From Ampullaceana balthica (taxonomy: Eukaryota > Mollusca > Gastropoda > Lymnaeidae): 64,000 nucleotides of DNA. The notes under the pieces were generated by a model. It was not told the origin of the DNA and ran no database searches. It saw only the letters and a program-made list of their open reading frames with translations. Shown in pieces: positions 42,540 through 54,639 of this stretch. The stretch spans positions 124,001 through 188,000 of the forward strand of contig CALYLW010000547.1 in NCBI GenBank assembly GCA_944989445.1, given 5' to 3'. Positions within the stretch are counted from its first letter, which is position 1, and each line of letters starts with the position of its first letter. The translations under genes and the position numbers were made by a program.

Positions 42540-43640
42540 AATTCTGATACCTATTAAACTACCTTAAAAGTATTACCTAATTTAATTGTGCATTATTTCA
42601 TAGTACTAGATCACTGCAGTTATTTACTTAAAGTAATAAATTACTTTTTTAATGCAACCAAGGTAACTTAATACACCAGACTCAAATTTAACAAAGTGGA
42701 AGTTACATCATTAACATGGCATTGTTGCAAACTATGCAGGTTAGGTCATAGGGAGAGGTGAGAACTAGAATATTTGTGATGCTGAGGTCTCCATTTGTTT
42801 ATGAAGGTGCACTTATTTTGATGAAGTATTTAGTAACTGAAACAAATTTATCTTTACAATAAAGATAAATTTAAAAATTTAAATTGCGGTATCCTCAGGT
42901 AAGGGGGCAACTGCAAGCCGTTTCACATTGCAGTAAATTAAAGCTAGAGGGATACCAGTAATTTGCTAAACATTGGCCACAAAGTAAACAGTAAGATTTG
43001 ATCTAACTTTGCGTATCTCAAAATAATATAACAGGGAACTGGGCCAAAAGTGGACCAATCACAATGCAAGGTCAGCGTAGCATTCTGTTAGCGTAGGCTC
43101 ATCCATTTATATTCAGGCTACAATAGCGGCACCTCTGGGGGAAGAAGCTTCTTTAAGAACTAACATACTAAATAAATAATAAATGTAGTCTTATTAAATG
43201 AAGTATTATATTTTATTAACTTATTTTCGTCACACTCAGATTTTTGTAAGCAGTTAAAAATTATAATGGTTAAAAAAACTTAATTTTAATTCGTTTGTCA
43301 GAAGGTAATAAGGAGTAACAAATCAATATAATTTCTAAAAATCAGAAGGGTTGGCAGGTGTGCTAACTGCTATTGCTAATATTTATAGCAAATAAAACGT
43401 TTCATTGATCTCGAAAAAAAACATTGACAAAACACACCAAACTTACATTACAAAAGATAGAAAGATGAAATTGGTGTTTTTAAAAAGCTTATAGCTAGGC
43501 CTTTAAAATGATATGTATTTTGTGGCAATCTGACAATATTTTAAAAACCTGTCAAAGTACCTAGGCCTGACCTTAGAGTACTTAGACTTTAGACCTTGGG
43601 TCTGATTAGGCCCAGGCTTTACTTAAAGGATGTTGCTAAT
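42540..43640. other. No gene recognised
   Basis: AT-rich sequence between LINE B2 and the palindromic duplication; no coding or repeat pattern I can support. Confidence 0.4.
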
Positions 43641-43645
43641 GCTAC

Positions 43646-44430
43646 AACTAGTCATAACACTAGCCAGGAAACTGCTGCTACAACTAGTCGTATCAGCAGT
43701 TTACTGGCTAGAGTTACGACTAGTCTTAGCAGTAGACACTTCAAAAAAACTAAGTCGCTATAATATCTTAACAAACTGTTCATAATATTTTATACGCATT
43801 TATACAATATTGATAGATCTGGGCTTATTTATGTGTGTATTAATTCTAAAATCTAAATGTATTTAAATATATATTTAATCAACGTATCCGCTTCACAGAA
43901 TAAGCAGTACAAAAATTACAATTACCAGGTTTGCCAACACCCTAATTAGGGTTAAAAGAAATATTTTATTAAAAAAATATATTTTAAAAAAAGAAAAAAT
44001 AGATGACCGTTTTGGGATTTTAAAAAAATTAAAACTATTTATTTTTATTTTTTTGGACGGCACTAGCACTGTAAGCACATTGAACATTTTTACAACTAGT
44101 CGTAACAATAACACTAGACTGTAAATTTCTGCTACGACTAGTCGTAACACTAGCCAGGAAACATTTGCTACAACTAGTCGTAGCAGCAGTTTACTGGCTA
44201 GTGTTACGACTAGTCTCAGTACTCTTAGCAGTAAACACATCAAAAAAACTAATCGCTAAAATATCTTAACAAACTCTTCATAATATTTTATACGCATATA
44301 TAATATGATATTAATAGATCTGGGCTTATTTATGTTTTTTGTGTGTATTAATTCTAAAATCTAAATTTATTTAAATATATTTAATCAACTTATCCGCTTT
44401 TATGAATAAGTAGTACAAAAATTCTAAATA
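43646..44430. repeat. 490-bp direct duplication carrying an ACTAGTCGTAAC palindrome
   Basis: Palindrome 43646-43725 (AACTAGTCATAACACTAGCC ... GGCTAGAGTTACGACTAGTC) and its copy 44136-44215, each followed by the same about 210-bp sequence (CACWTCAAAAAAACTAA ... TATCCGCTT). Unit spacing is 490 bases. Confidence 0.8.
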
Positions 44431-44901
44431 CCAGCATACTCATTGTGGTTTTTAAAAAAAAATAATAAATAACTTTTTAAAAAATTTGCCAGGATCGGGG
44501 TTAGAACCACATATCGGTTTTAACAAAAATCTATCGTCCATCCGCCTATCACTTCAACTAGCAAAGCTCTTGTCAAATTACGATTTTTTAAAATTATAAC
44601 TGCTTGTCATTAAATGGATACCAATCAAGTTTTTTTACCTTTAAAATTCATTAATCGGCATACCTAGTACATGTAATCATAAAATTTGTTATGAAAAAAT
44701 GTTATGACTTTTTCCCCCTGCCCCTTCTTTAATTTTAAAACCCAGAAGCCAAATTTGAAACACTAAACTCGCAAATCCGGAAAATCCGGGAAGAGCGAGA
44801 AAAAAACCTTGCGAATCCGGAAAGAGCAAAAATCAAAAACTTGTCAATCCGGAAATAAAAAATATTTAGATTCACGAATCCGGAATTCCGGAAAAAAATG
44901 G

Positions 44902-45555
44902 GGTAATACTGCAGTTTCTACACGTATATTATTTCACAGCGAAATTTAATTTTCTAGTGAGAACTTACGTTTTTAATTTATTAAATGCATAATTATATGT
45001 TTATTTTAGCTATTACAGCGCTAATTTGTAAGTCTTTTTAATTTCTAAGGCATTTTTTCAGCCAGATATAATACATAATCTGGTCACGATACGTCCATTT
45101 TGTTTACCTAGCCAGACTTTTTTTTACCTGGCTCGACCCATGTTAAAATAAATTTACCGACTGAAAATGTTTTTTAAAGGTATTTTTCATCTATTTTAAT
45201 GTTCTCAGAAGATAAATAAATATTTTAAAGACAATTTCATTTTTTATTTCGTTACTAGATGTTTGATTCTTATTTTGTTTGTTTGTAAGTGAGAAATTTT
45301 CATTTGGCATCTTAATGTGACAACTCGGCAAGTAGAGTACTACATAAACAAAATGGATGTATCCTACTCCGATCATGTAGCTTTAAGGGCTGAAAAAAGC
45401 CTTGGCCTTAAAAATTAATATAACTTACAAATTAGCGCTGTAATAGCTGAAATACAAAATATAATTATGTATTTAATAAATTAAAAATGTAAGTTCTCAC
45501 GAGAAAATTAAATTTCGCTGTGAAATAATATACGTGTAGAAACTGCAGGATTACC
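44902..45555. mobile_element. GGTAATCCTGCAG MITE (hAT type), copy 1
   Basis: Inverted ends GGTAATACTGCAGTTTCTAC and GTAGAAACTGCAGGATTACC; inverted similarity continues for well over 100 bases. Flanks AAAAATGG and AAAAACGG fit an 8-bp target duplication with one change. No transposase. Confidence 0.88.
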
Positions 45556-46061
45556 AAAAACGGAATGGTGACACTAACACTAATCAAGTTTTACGACAAT
45601 GCTATTTAAAAATTCAGTAATCATGAAATTTGAATTTGAAATTAGTATTAGCATAGAAATTACACACACATTTTAGCCTAAATCGTCTGTTATTATCGGA
45701 TATTATTTTGTCTACACTGGGCGCATTTTTTTTCAACGTGTCCAGCCACTAGAAGATGCATGCGCAGACGTCTCAGACGAGTCGTGCCAATAATGCTCGG
45801 CGTTATTCTCACTGCCAAAACCGTGCGAATAATCACTTCGATCAATAATCATACTAGCCACTAGTAAAATTTATTAATTTAGTAATGATAACTATAAATT
45901 AAATAGTGTCAGCAGTCACAGTGAAATTCACTCTAACTCTAAATTCAGGAACGGAACTAAAAAGTTTTTAAAAATTATTTCTAAGGTCTAAAACTAAAGT
46001 AAATTTTTAAAAGCTCCAAACAGGCTGATGATTAGGGTTTATTATTATAGTAAAAAATAAA

Positions 46062-46745
46062 GGTAATCCTGCAGATTTTACACGTATATTATAATTTATT
46101 ATTTCACAGCGAAATTTAATTTTCTCTTGAGAAATTTCGTTTTTAATTTATTAAATGCATAATTATATGTTGTATTTCAGCTATTACAGCGCTAATTTGT
46201 AAGTCTTTCTAATTTCTAAGCCATTTTTTCGGCTCTCAACATTAAATAGTCTGATGATGATGCAACCATTTTTTAAATTATCAAACTACATGCCGGATTG
46301 TCCGATAAGATGCCAAATGGAAATTTCTCACTTACAAACAAAGAAAATAAGAATCAAACATCTAGTAACGAAATAAAAAAAAGAAATTGTCTTTAAAATA
46401 TTTATTTATCTTCTAAGAACATTAAAATAGATGAATAATACTTTTAAAAAAATATCTTCAGTCAGTGAATTTATTTTAGCATGGGTCGAGCCAGATAAAA
46501 AAACATCTGGCAGCAGTTCGCTAGGTAAACAAAATGGACGTATCGTGACCACATTATTTATTATATAGAGCCGAAAAAATGCATTTGAAATTAAAAAGAC
46601 TCACAACTAACGCTGTAATAGCTGAAATACGACATGACATATAATAATGTATTTAATAAATTAAAAATGTAAGTTCTCATGAGAAAATTAAATTTCGCTG
46701 TTAAATAATAAATTATAATATACGTGTAAAATCTGCAGGATTACC
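46062..46745. mobile_element. GGTAATCCTGCAG MITE, copy 2
   Basis: Ends GGTAATCCTGCAGATTTTAC / GTAAAATCTGCAGGATTACC; flanked both sides by AAAATAAA (8 bp, though low complexity). Core contains AGCATGGGTCGAGCCAG and its partners. Confidence 0.88.
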
Positions 46746-48044
46746 AAAATAAAAACGTTTACCCCTTAAACGTGTTGTTATTGACTGTCTAATTGTTATT
46801 TGTCAATAAATCGTTCAATCAAGCATGTTCGGAGGCTGAATTAACTGAGTAGTGCTAGTGTTAGTGGTCATGCTGGTTATCGATAACGCATAATGCTGCT
46901 ATGAAGTATTGTGAATATTGGTTATATTGCATGGAACAATTATAATAAATAACAAAATCAAGGAGTAATCCAATCACAATGTTTTCTACTTAAAACGATT
47001 ATATTTAAAGCATGAATAGTTTGGGAGTTTTACCTTTTTCCTGCCCATTTCAAAGTTTGTTCTTTAATTTGTTTATGAATCTCTAACATAAAGTAACATT
47101 TGTTAGGTTGAAGTAACTGTTGAATTGATTTTATTGAATTTAAACGAAACAAATCAAATAGGACTTTTGACTTTTGCAAAAATTGCTTTTTAACCAGAGG
47201 CGTACTCGAATGGATGAGGGAGGGGGGTAAATAGGTTTCCTAGCCTTCTAAAAAATAGTTATAAATACATTTCTATAATTAGAATTAACCTATGTTAACC
47301 TTGAATTAATACTTAGGGGCCGTCCATAAATGACGTCACGCACCTAGAGGGGGGGGGTCACACTTTTATGACGATGCGTGACGAGGGGGAGGGAGGGGGG
47401 TTGACGTCACAGTCACATCAAAGGGGTACCTTTAAATTAAACTTCCACTGAAATATTTGGTCGCTTACAATTTATTTAATGACTTCTTTTTTTTAATCAG
47501 TGCTTCTCAATGTGCCGATCGGTAGGCCATCAGAAGCTGGTTGGCGTAAGCTATCAAGACACGAAAATTAAATCTAATTATAACCCTTAAGTTTTAGAAT
47601 CCACAAGATAACATATGAAATTGTTACACTGCGTCGTTTGATGTTGACATCAAAGCATTTGTGATGTAACCGCAGCTCCGTTTGGTTCTCGCATGACTCG
47701 AACTTTTTTCCCGTTACCCCAAAATATACAAGTTTATGTGTGCGTTACCCCCAGACTCTAGGTACTTCTCACATGACTCGGGGATGTGGGGGAGCGTCGT
47801 TAGCGCCCCCCCCCCTTCCGAAAATGCTACTGGTGAGTTTTACAAGCATTACAAGTGTCTAAAAATGATCTGAATAGGATTATGTGTAGATATTTTAAGT
47901 CAAAACGACACGGAATATCCTTTTTCTTTAAAATGGGAAAGGGGGGGGGGCATCTATTTGATAGAATTAAAAACGTTTCAAGTTTGATATAATTGTTCGA
48001 TTGGTTTTTGGTCAAACGCCCCTAGCCATTCTAGTCTTCTAGAT

Positions 48045-48239
48045 CCGTGCTTCTCAAAGTGGTGGTCCGCGGACCGGTGCCGGTCCGCAGGTGTTCTCAA
48101 AAAAAGGACAGAAAAAATTGTCAGTGCAGGGAAAACAATGCACCGGTCCCCGGTGCAATGGAAAACAATGCACCGGTCCCTGGTGCGATGGAAAAAAATT
48201 CCTGCCGGTCCGCCATACTAAAAAGTTTGAGAAGCACTG
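48045..48239. mobile_element. hAT MITE with TTCTAGAT target duplication
   Basis: Ends CCGTGCTTCTCAAAG and TTTGAGAAGCACTG; TTCTAGAT at 48037-48044 and 48240-48247, matching the nTCTAGAn preference known for hAT elements. Inside, a 30-bp GAAAACAATGCACCGGTCCC unit occurs twice plus a partial. Confidence 0.92.
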
Positions 48240-48599
48240 TTCTAGATATAATGGTAAATGAGCACATTTAAAATTAGTCAAGTAATCATTAACTTTATTG
48301 AATGCATTAAATTCTTGACATCGCAATTAGAGAGGAGCACAAAACAACTTTTCTTCTTAGCTCAGTTTTTAAGGCATTAATTTTAAATATCACAGAAAGG
48401 ATGCCTGATACAGACAAGTCATGTGGATTAAGATTATTGTCACTCGTGTCAATATAAATGAAAGTAGGGTAGATTTAGGTGTCTTCGTATAGTACGTAGC
48501 TAAGAAATCTACATAGTTGTCAAATTTTTTAAAAATGCATTTTCTGGAAGGAACCGGTTCAATAATGGGCATATGTTCCAAGCATACACGTTCACATGA

Positions 48600-48723
48600 C
48601 GTATTTTAATATATCTAGTGGATTGTAGTGGATGTTATATGTCCCAAATGAGTCTGCATTACCCCCAAGAATTCCTTTTTTGACCCCAGATGAGGTTATT
48701 GACCTCTGTTCGCCGACCTGTTT
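48600..48723 (-). mobile_element. hAT-type terminal fragment
   Basis: Reverse of the 5970-6090 terminus: CCCCAAGAATTCCTTTTTTG ... CTGTTCGCCGACCTG. Confidence 0.5.
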
Positions 48724-49430
48724 CTTACAGGATGCCCGTCAGTCAATTGAGGGATTTTTTTTAAAATACATTTTAAAAATGTTATTTTTAATACCGGTAA
48801 TTTTTTTGTAAACAAAGAAGTTAACCGTGATTATTAATAGTCAATGTTTAATTTGTATGCATTAAAATAAAATATAATCTAAGGATGTTTGAACACAGTT
48901 CGTTTTCTGAAGGCCGGTTAAATGTTTTTTTTTAAAAGCTTCACGCGGGTTACGATATTACAATGTAGATCTTCACTAAATAAATAATAAATACTTAAAT
49001 GACAATAAAAGTGATTTGAAAAATACTTATTTTCAAATAGAAAATAAAGTGTGTTTTTTCCCGGTGTTGTCAAAGATTTGTGACGTATTTTTAGAGGGGG
49101 GGTCTAAGTTTTTGTGACGACGCGTGACGAGGGGGGAGGGGGTCAAAAATCGGCAAAAATCGCGTGACGTCATTTATGGACGGCCCCTTATTCTTAATCA
49201 GAGTTCTGAACAATAATATTTATCTAGGTTTTGATATCAGCGGCCTAGCGTTGGTTCTGACGCCCGGGGAATATGTCAAGCTGGACCGCCTAGACCAGCC
49301 ACCCGAATTTTTTTTTAAATTTCGGCTGGCTGACATAATTTTTCGGCTGATATCCGGATTAGCCGGATTTCTCCGTAAATTGACATTTGCAGCTGATTTT
49401 CGGCTGATTACGAAATATTCGTAAACATCA

Positions 49431-49974
49431 TCCAGGGCTGTTCCAGCAAGTTTTACCGGTGCCGGTATGTTGAGAGATGGGCAATTAATTTTGAAGAAGT
49501 CAACAAAACCATCTTTAGCCACATTTTCAAAGGCGAGCAAGTCTCTACAGAACCAGGTAACGATATCTCTTGTCAGTTCATGACTTGATGTTGCCTGACA
49601 TTGACTGTTGCATTCTCCATACTTACAGAAATATCCAAAATTTTATTTGACTTTTCTTGACTTTGTACTTACACATTGTGCTTGACACTTAAGTGAAGAT
49701 TCATATTGCTACTTGACGTAATTGTGGCAAAATTGTTTACTTTTGAAATGTGACCATTGTCACCCAATGACTGCTGAGCAGTGAGACACAGGTGACAATA
49801 AACTCGATCTTCCTCTACATTTCTCCCATCAGCAGAGAACAGGCCACCAAAATATTTCCAGCATTGTGCTTTAGAATTTCCATGTAGGCTAGACGGTTTA
49901 GGTTTTACTTGTAGGTTTTTAATGAACTTCCTCCCTTCCCGGTTTAGATGACATTTGCTGACATTTGAGTTCAC
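49431..49974 (-). pseudogene. BED zinc-finger, hAT-derived gene fragment with introns
   Basis: Exon 49974-49673 starts at an ATTTTAG acceptor and ends at a GTAAGT donor. It encodes a BED-type finger: WKYFG, VYCHLC (CxxC) and NLHLSVKH (HxxxxH). A second coding segment from about 49604 down to 49431 reads QCQATSSHELTRDIVTWF and on to AGTALDDVY, the segment that follows the finger in ZBED-like hAT proteins; an acceptor AACAG at 49605-49609 keeps phase. Beyond DDVY the reading is lost in unrelated sequence. There is no start codon and no catalytic or dimerisation domain. It may be a broken domesticated gene or a hAT transposon whose introns survived; the first two exons of a longer gene is less likely. 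Confidence 0.6.
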
Positions 49975-50032
49975 CTAAAATCATCATATAGCCATAAAGA
50001 ATTGTTACATTAGAAATGGTGTAACGTAAAAG

Positions 50033-50966
50033 GGTAATCCTGCAGTCTTAGCACGTAAATTATTTCACTGCGAATTTTAATTTTCTTGTGAAAACTTTCG
50101 TTTTTAATTTATTAAATGCATTTATATGTGTTATAGTTTTGCTATTATAGCGCTAATTTGTAGCCTTTTTAATTTATAAGGATTTTTTGGCCCTGACGCT
50201 ACATAATCAGAGTAGAGTAGGATACATCCATTTTGTTTATCTAGCACCCTACTTGCTGGGTTGTCACAGCAAGAGGCCAAATGAAATTTTCTCACTTACA
50301 AACAAACAAAAAAGAATCAAACATCTAGTAAGGAAATAAAAAATGAAATTTTCATTAAAATATGTATTGGTCTTCTAATAGTCTTAAAATAGATGAATGA
50401 AACTTTTTTTTTAAAAAAAACATCTTCAGTCAGTAAATTTATTTTAGCATGGGTCATTCCAGGTTTAAAAAAAAATCTGGCTAGCCGGGTGCTAGGGGCC
50501 GTCCATAAAGTACATCACGCTATTTTTGACCATTTTGAACTCCCCCCTCCCCCCTTGTCACAAACTGTCACAAATCTAGGACCCCTAAAGTACGTCACAC
50601 TTTCGAACAAAAATTTAGTTTTTTAACAAAATAATTAAAATCTAATATAAAACAGCGTGACGTCACACATGGCCGGAACCTGTCACAAACTGTCACACTT
50701 TCTTACACACCCTCCCCCCTCTGGAGCGTGACGTACTTTATGGACGGCCCCCTAGATAAACAAAAATGTTGTATCCGACTCCGATTATGTAGCGTCAAGG
50801 GTCGAAAAAGTCTTATAAATTAATTACAAATTAGCGCTATAATAGCTAAAATAGATTATAACATATAAAAACGCATGTAGGGCCTAATAAATTAAAAATG
50901 AAAGTCCTCGCGATAAAATTAAAATTCGCAGCGAAAAAATGTATGTGCTAAAACTTCAGGATCACC
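50033..50966. mobile_element. GGTAATCCTGCAG MITE, copy 3, with nested insertion
   Basis: Ends GGTAATCCTGCAGTCTTAGC / TTCAGGATCACC. Without the nested 257-bp element and its 3-bp duplication it would be 674 bp, matching the 654- and 684-bp copies. More diverged than copies 1 and 2. Confidence 0.85.
50495..50751. mobile_element. GGGGCCGTCC MITE, complete, nested
   Basis: Ends GGGGCCGTCCATAAAGTACA and GACGTACTTTATGGACGGCC(CC), with CTA on both sides. Inserted in the 50033-50966 element. Confidence 0.9.
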
Positions 50967-51489
50967 CTTAAAAATCATCAGTTATTGACTAAACTAGTAT
51001 CTAGTTAATTGAAACAATTAATTTAATTTAATTTAGGCTTACCTTTCTGATAGTAGAAGATCGTTGAGCCATAATTGAGTAATAATAAATCGCCTTTTTA
51101 AAAAAAAAGCTTAACGATAATTTAAATTAATTAATTTATTTCTTTGTATTTTAATTAGTATTTTATTATTTAAGATTGCAAGAAAAAGTTAACTTGCAAG
51201 AACTGTATCAATGATTATTTAGGTTTTAAAAACTGTACAAATAACTCATTTTTGTCACACCTCAGGTGACGGTTATTCTACAAATGCAATCGATGATTGT
51301 CGATCTTAAACTGGAACGCAAAGAAACTTTAGAAAACAAAAACATTACATTACGGTGGCTCGTTCATTTTTCGGCGGATTTACGGCGGACAAAAATACGG
51401 CGGCTAATGCGGCGCGCCGCATATTTTCCGGTGGATTTTCGACCGACGAAAATTTTGTGGCGTATTTGGTGCGCGGCGTCGGCTCAGGG

Positions 51490-51850
51490 GTCTAGCACCG
51501 CCAAGTCTCTCTCCCCCAATCCATCCATCCCTGTGGCGCTACAGCCCATGTAGGGCTTGTGCCTGCCTCACGACCCCCTTCCACTCAGTCCTTATCAACG
51601 CCTTTCTTCTCCAATATTGGATGCCCAGTTGTAGATCTTTCTCTACGTCATCCATCCATCTAAGCCTAGGTCTTCCCTCTTCCTCTGGGGTTTTGGTGAT
51701 GTACCCTCTTTACTCCTCTATCATTTGACATTCTTTCTAGGTGTCCTGCCCAGCGCAGTCTGCCCTTTTTTATTTCTACAACTATTATGGTATCCTGATA
51801 TAGACTGTATAGTTCATGGTTGGTTCTTATTCTCCATCCGAACTCTCTCT
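51490..51850 (-). mobile_element. LINE family D, 3' end fragment
   Basis: Minus strand: RTNHELYSLYQDTIIV, KKGRLRWAGHLERMSNDRG, a frame shift, GRPRLRWMDDVEKDLQLG, ALIRTEWKGVVRQAQALHGL and stop. It is the C-terminal tail of an RTE-like LINE different from families B and C. Confidence 0.75.
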
Positions 51851-52066
51851 CCCCCCCCCCAAAAAAAAATATAAATAATTAATTAATAATAATAATAATG
51901 CTTTATAAAGAAAATGGAATTTTATAATCCATTAATAATTGGAACAAAATACATTGTTGAGATAGAAATAAAAATTGAAGAGATTCCCTTTCTGCAACAT
52001 TTCTGCTTTTTCCTCATGGTGAAATCTTTGAAGAACTTGCCATTAAAACACATGTATATCAATCTA

Positions 52067-53206
52067 TCTATATATATAATTCTCTTCATGGGACCATGCC
52101 GGGCAAGTAAGCAGCAAAAATATGTGCAACCGAGCATGACGAATGACCCTCACTCGGGTCAACTAAACACTGTTGGCAAGCGTGGTGGGATGAAATGAAA
52201 AAAGGGGGTGAGAGTGGGTGGAAACAATGCACTTGCGTTCACTTGCATTGGTCCGTCACAGTAAATGTGAGATTCGTAGTGTACTGGTTATCATGTCAGC
52301 CTCATACGTCGATGGTCCTGGGTTCAAGCCCCAGCGAAAACATTGTTTTTTTAAAATTTTAAAAATGTTTGTATGTGCCCGTTCTTTTACCCCTTTATTG
52401 CCAACACTAGCAGAACCCGCGGCGTAGCATACGCGCTAATGATTTAGTTACGGGTGAAGACTTCCTGAAAGACACAGTTGTCAAAATGGGATGGGTTTGG
52501 GCAAACGAGATTGAGTGAATGAAAAGAAGGAACTCTGGAGAGACCCGCGGCGTAGCATATGCCACAGACTTGCCCATAATAGACAGTTCAAAGAACGGAT
52601 GGGGGGTGAGAGTACAGACACAAAAAGCAGCACAAACTAAGTAAAAATAGCGGGTAAACATGGAGACAAGCACACTGAGGTTGTTGTTACCCGCCTCCCA
52701 TTTAATAATACCATCCCTGAAACATAAACTGTGATTGGCCACCCCTATCGAGGGTTAGTCATATTTAGGGTTGTTAATTGCGTGTTGTTGTTTTGTGTTG
52801 TTTTTTTTGAAAACCGATTATCGATTACATGCACACTGAGGTTGTTTTTACCCGCCTCCCATTTAATACTACCATCCCTTAAACATAAACTGTGATTCGC
52901 CGATCCAAGCGAGGGTTAGTCATGTTTAGGGTTGTTAATTGCGTGTTGTTGTTTTTTGTTGTTTTTTAAAACCGATTATCGATTATGTATCGTTTTATAG
53001 CTGACTTCATAGAAGTTAGGGGTATACCGAATTTCGCCTGCAAACGTCTCGAAACCAACAATGAGTTGGCAGTCCCCCCCCCCAACCGACGTTCAGTCGC
53101 GTTGTTTTGATTTCTTCGTGCTGTAGTTTGTGTCCGTTATTTCTCCACTTTCTTTGCACTCTCCATGAGCAAGTCTGCGGCGTATGCTACGCCGCGGGGC
53201 GTCTAG
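52067..53206 (+). mobile_element. Helitron-like non-autonomous element, copy 1
   Basis: Begins TCTATATATATAATTCTCTT after an A and ends CTAG before a T, preceded by a perfect 8-bp-stem hairpin GCGGCGTATGCTACGCCGC (53177-53195). This is the 5'-TC ... hairpin ... CTRR-3' plan of Helitrons. Inside are a tRNA-like segment (52268-52345), a reversed copy of the 3' end (about 52543-52610), and a direct duplication of about 160 bp (52667 and 52830, ACACTGAGGTTGTTNTTACC). No helicase. Confidence 0.7.
52268..52345 (+). other. tRNA-like segment inside Helitron-like element
   Basis: GTAGTGTACTGGTTATCA resembles an A box, CAGCCTCATACG places a CAT anticodon-like loop, and GGTTCAAGCCC is a B box. Looks tRNA-Met-derived; the acceptor stem does not pair, so it is not a functional tRNA. 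Confidence 0.55.
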
Positions 53207-53428
53207 TATTATATATTTTATAATAAGACATTTTTTGCCCAAATCCAAAATAAATTAATTAGACAATCTTAATGTTGGCTACTCATTGTTGATGGTAATT
53301 AATTTTTGATCAAATTGCGTTTGGAGAAGCTTCTCTCGCATTTGTATCGCCCGTGAGTTAAACAAAGGTCATTGTTTGTCAATGCGATTTGAGATACGTG
53401 TTCTAATTTGACGTAATTGTCATCAACC

Positions 53429-53732
53429 TATATATATAATTCACCAGGACAAGCACAAGAAGTGTGCAAATAAGCATGACGAATGACCCTTGCTAGGGTC
53501 GACCAATCACAGTTTATGGTGGCAAGCGATAGTAGTAAAGGGTAGGGGGCACTTAACAACAACCACAGTCCCCATGTCTCGAGACCACCAACAATGCATC
53601 GGCGATTCCCATCCCAACGTTACGTTCATTCACATTGTCTTCAATTCTTCGTGCTACTGTTTGCGTCTGTTCTTTCTCCCTCCCCCTTCCCCACGTTCTA
53701 TGCACTATCAATGAGCAAGTCTGCGTATCTAG
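53429..53732 (+). mobile_element. Helitron-like element, short copy
   Basis: CTATATATATAATTCA start, GCATGACGAATGACCCTTGC and TCGACCAATCACAGTTTATG inside, ATGAGCAAGTCTGCG then CTAG/T at the end. The hairpin and tRNA-like part are deleted. Confidence 0.6.
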
Positions 53733-54639
53733 TGTTCAGTAGATGGCTCGTGCAGGAAAATCACATCTGTTTTCAAATTCTGTGGCTGCAAAAATATCAC
53801 ATGAATTTTTAAAAGTAACCATATTAAATGAAGAATACAACTTTCTTCTGGAACTCTTTCTTTACCACGTGACAACGTCCCCCTGTGCAGTGGCGTCACT
53901 AGGGGGGGTGGGGGGGGGCGGGTCGCCCCGGGTGACACCCGTCAGGGGGTGATACCCGAGCCTAAAATTTTACAGTGTACGATTTTATGTCAAAAAACAA
54001 AAGATGACAAATTTTTTTATCTAGAAAGAAATTAAGAAATAAAATGAAATACGTTAAACGCGAAAATTCTTATTAAAAAAATATCAGTTAACTTGCAATA
54101 ATAAAACAGTCCCAACACAGGAACAACATTAAAACAAATTAGGAAAAAAAGAAAAGAAATAGTCGCAGCAGAGAGATCTTTAAAAAAGGCTGGAATGAAA
54201 GAGGCAGTGTCTTCTGTTTTAAAAGATATAAAGCCATTTGGGCTTGGACACACCGACAGCATGAACGAATCCCACCTCACGACTCCCTCCACCACAGTGG
54301 GGTGGGGGGTGGAATACGATTTTATCACCCCCCCCCCAAAGAAAAAAATCAAAAGATGGGTTTTCTTTGTTGATATTTTTCTTGAGGAAAATTATGATTT
54401 CAATGTCTTTAAGTGTAATATTTTTTATATATATATATTTATTAAAGGCGTGAAAGCATAGATATGCATGTTTATATACAGGTAGTCCTCCGGTTACGAC
54501 GGTCCCATTCTGACTTACGCTGTTTAGTGCTTACGAACGCGCCCCCCGTAAAGAATAGTATTATGCGTTATTCCGTATTTTTAAAAAAAAATTATTCATG
54601 AGGTAACGAATTCTTTTCTCTATTTGAAAAAAACAAAAG

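Larger units (their letters stand above)
47316..49187. mobile_element. GGGGCCGTCC element, long composite copy
   Basis: Starts GGGGCCGTCCATAAATGACG and ends CGTCATTTATGGACGGCCCC, with TTA on both sides (47313-47315 and 49188-49190). Contains the nested hAT MITE at 48045 and a hAT-end fragment at 48600. Inner G-runs repeat (GACGATGCGTGACGAGGGGG). No transposase frame found. Confidence 0.65.

Noticed and set aside
45043..45164. ATGGGTCGAGCCAG plus a GTAAAA donor on the minus strand as the missing PPAN first exon
   Set aside because: The sequence is part of the GGTAATCCTGCAG MITE core present in four copies, and it ends in the wrong phase.
53490..53952. Small plus-strand frames near 53.5-53.9 kb
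   Set aside because: Overlap the short Helitron-like copy and a G-run repeat; no domain or splice signals.
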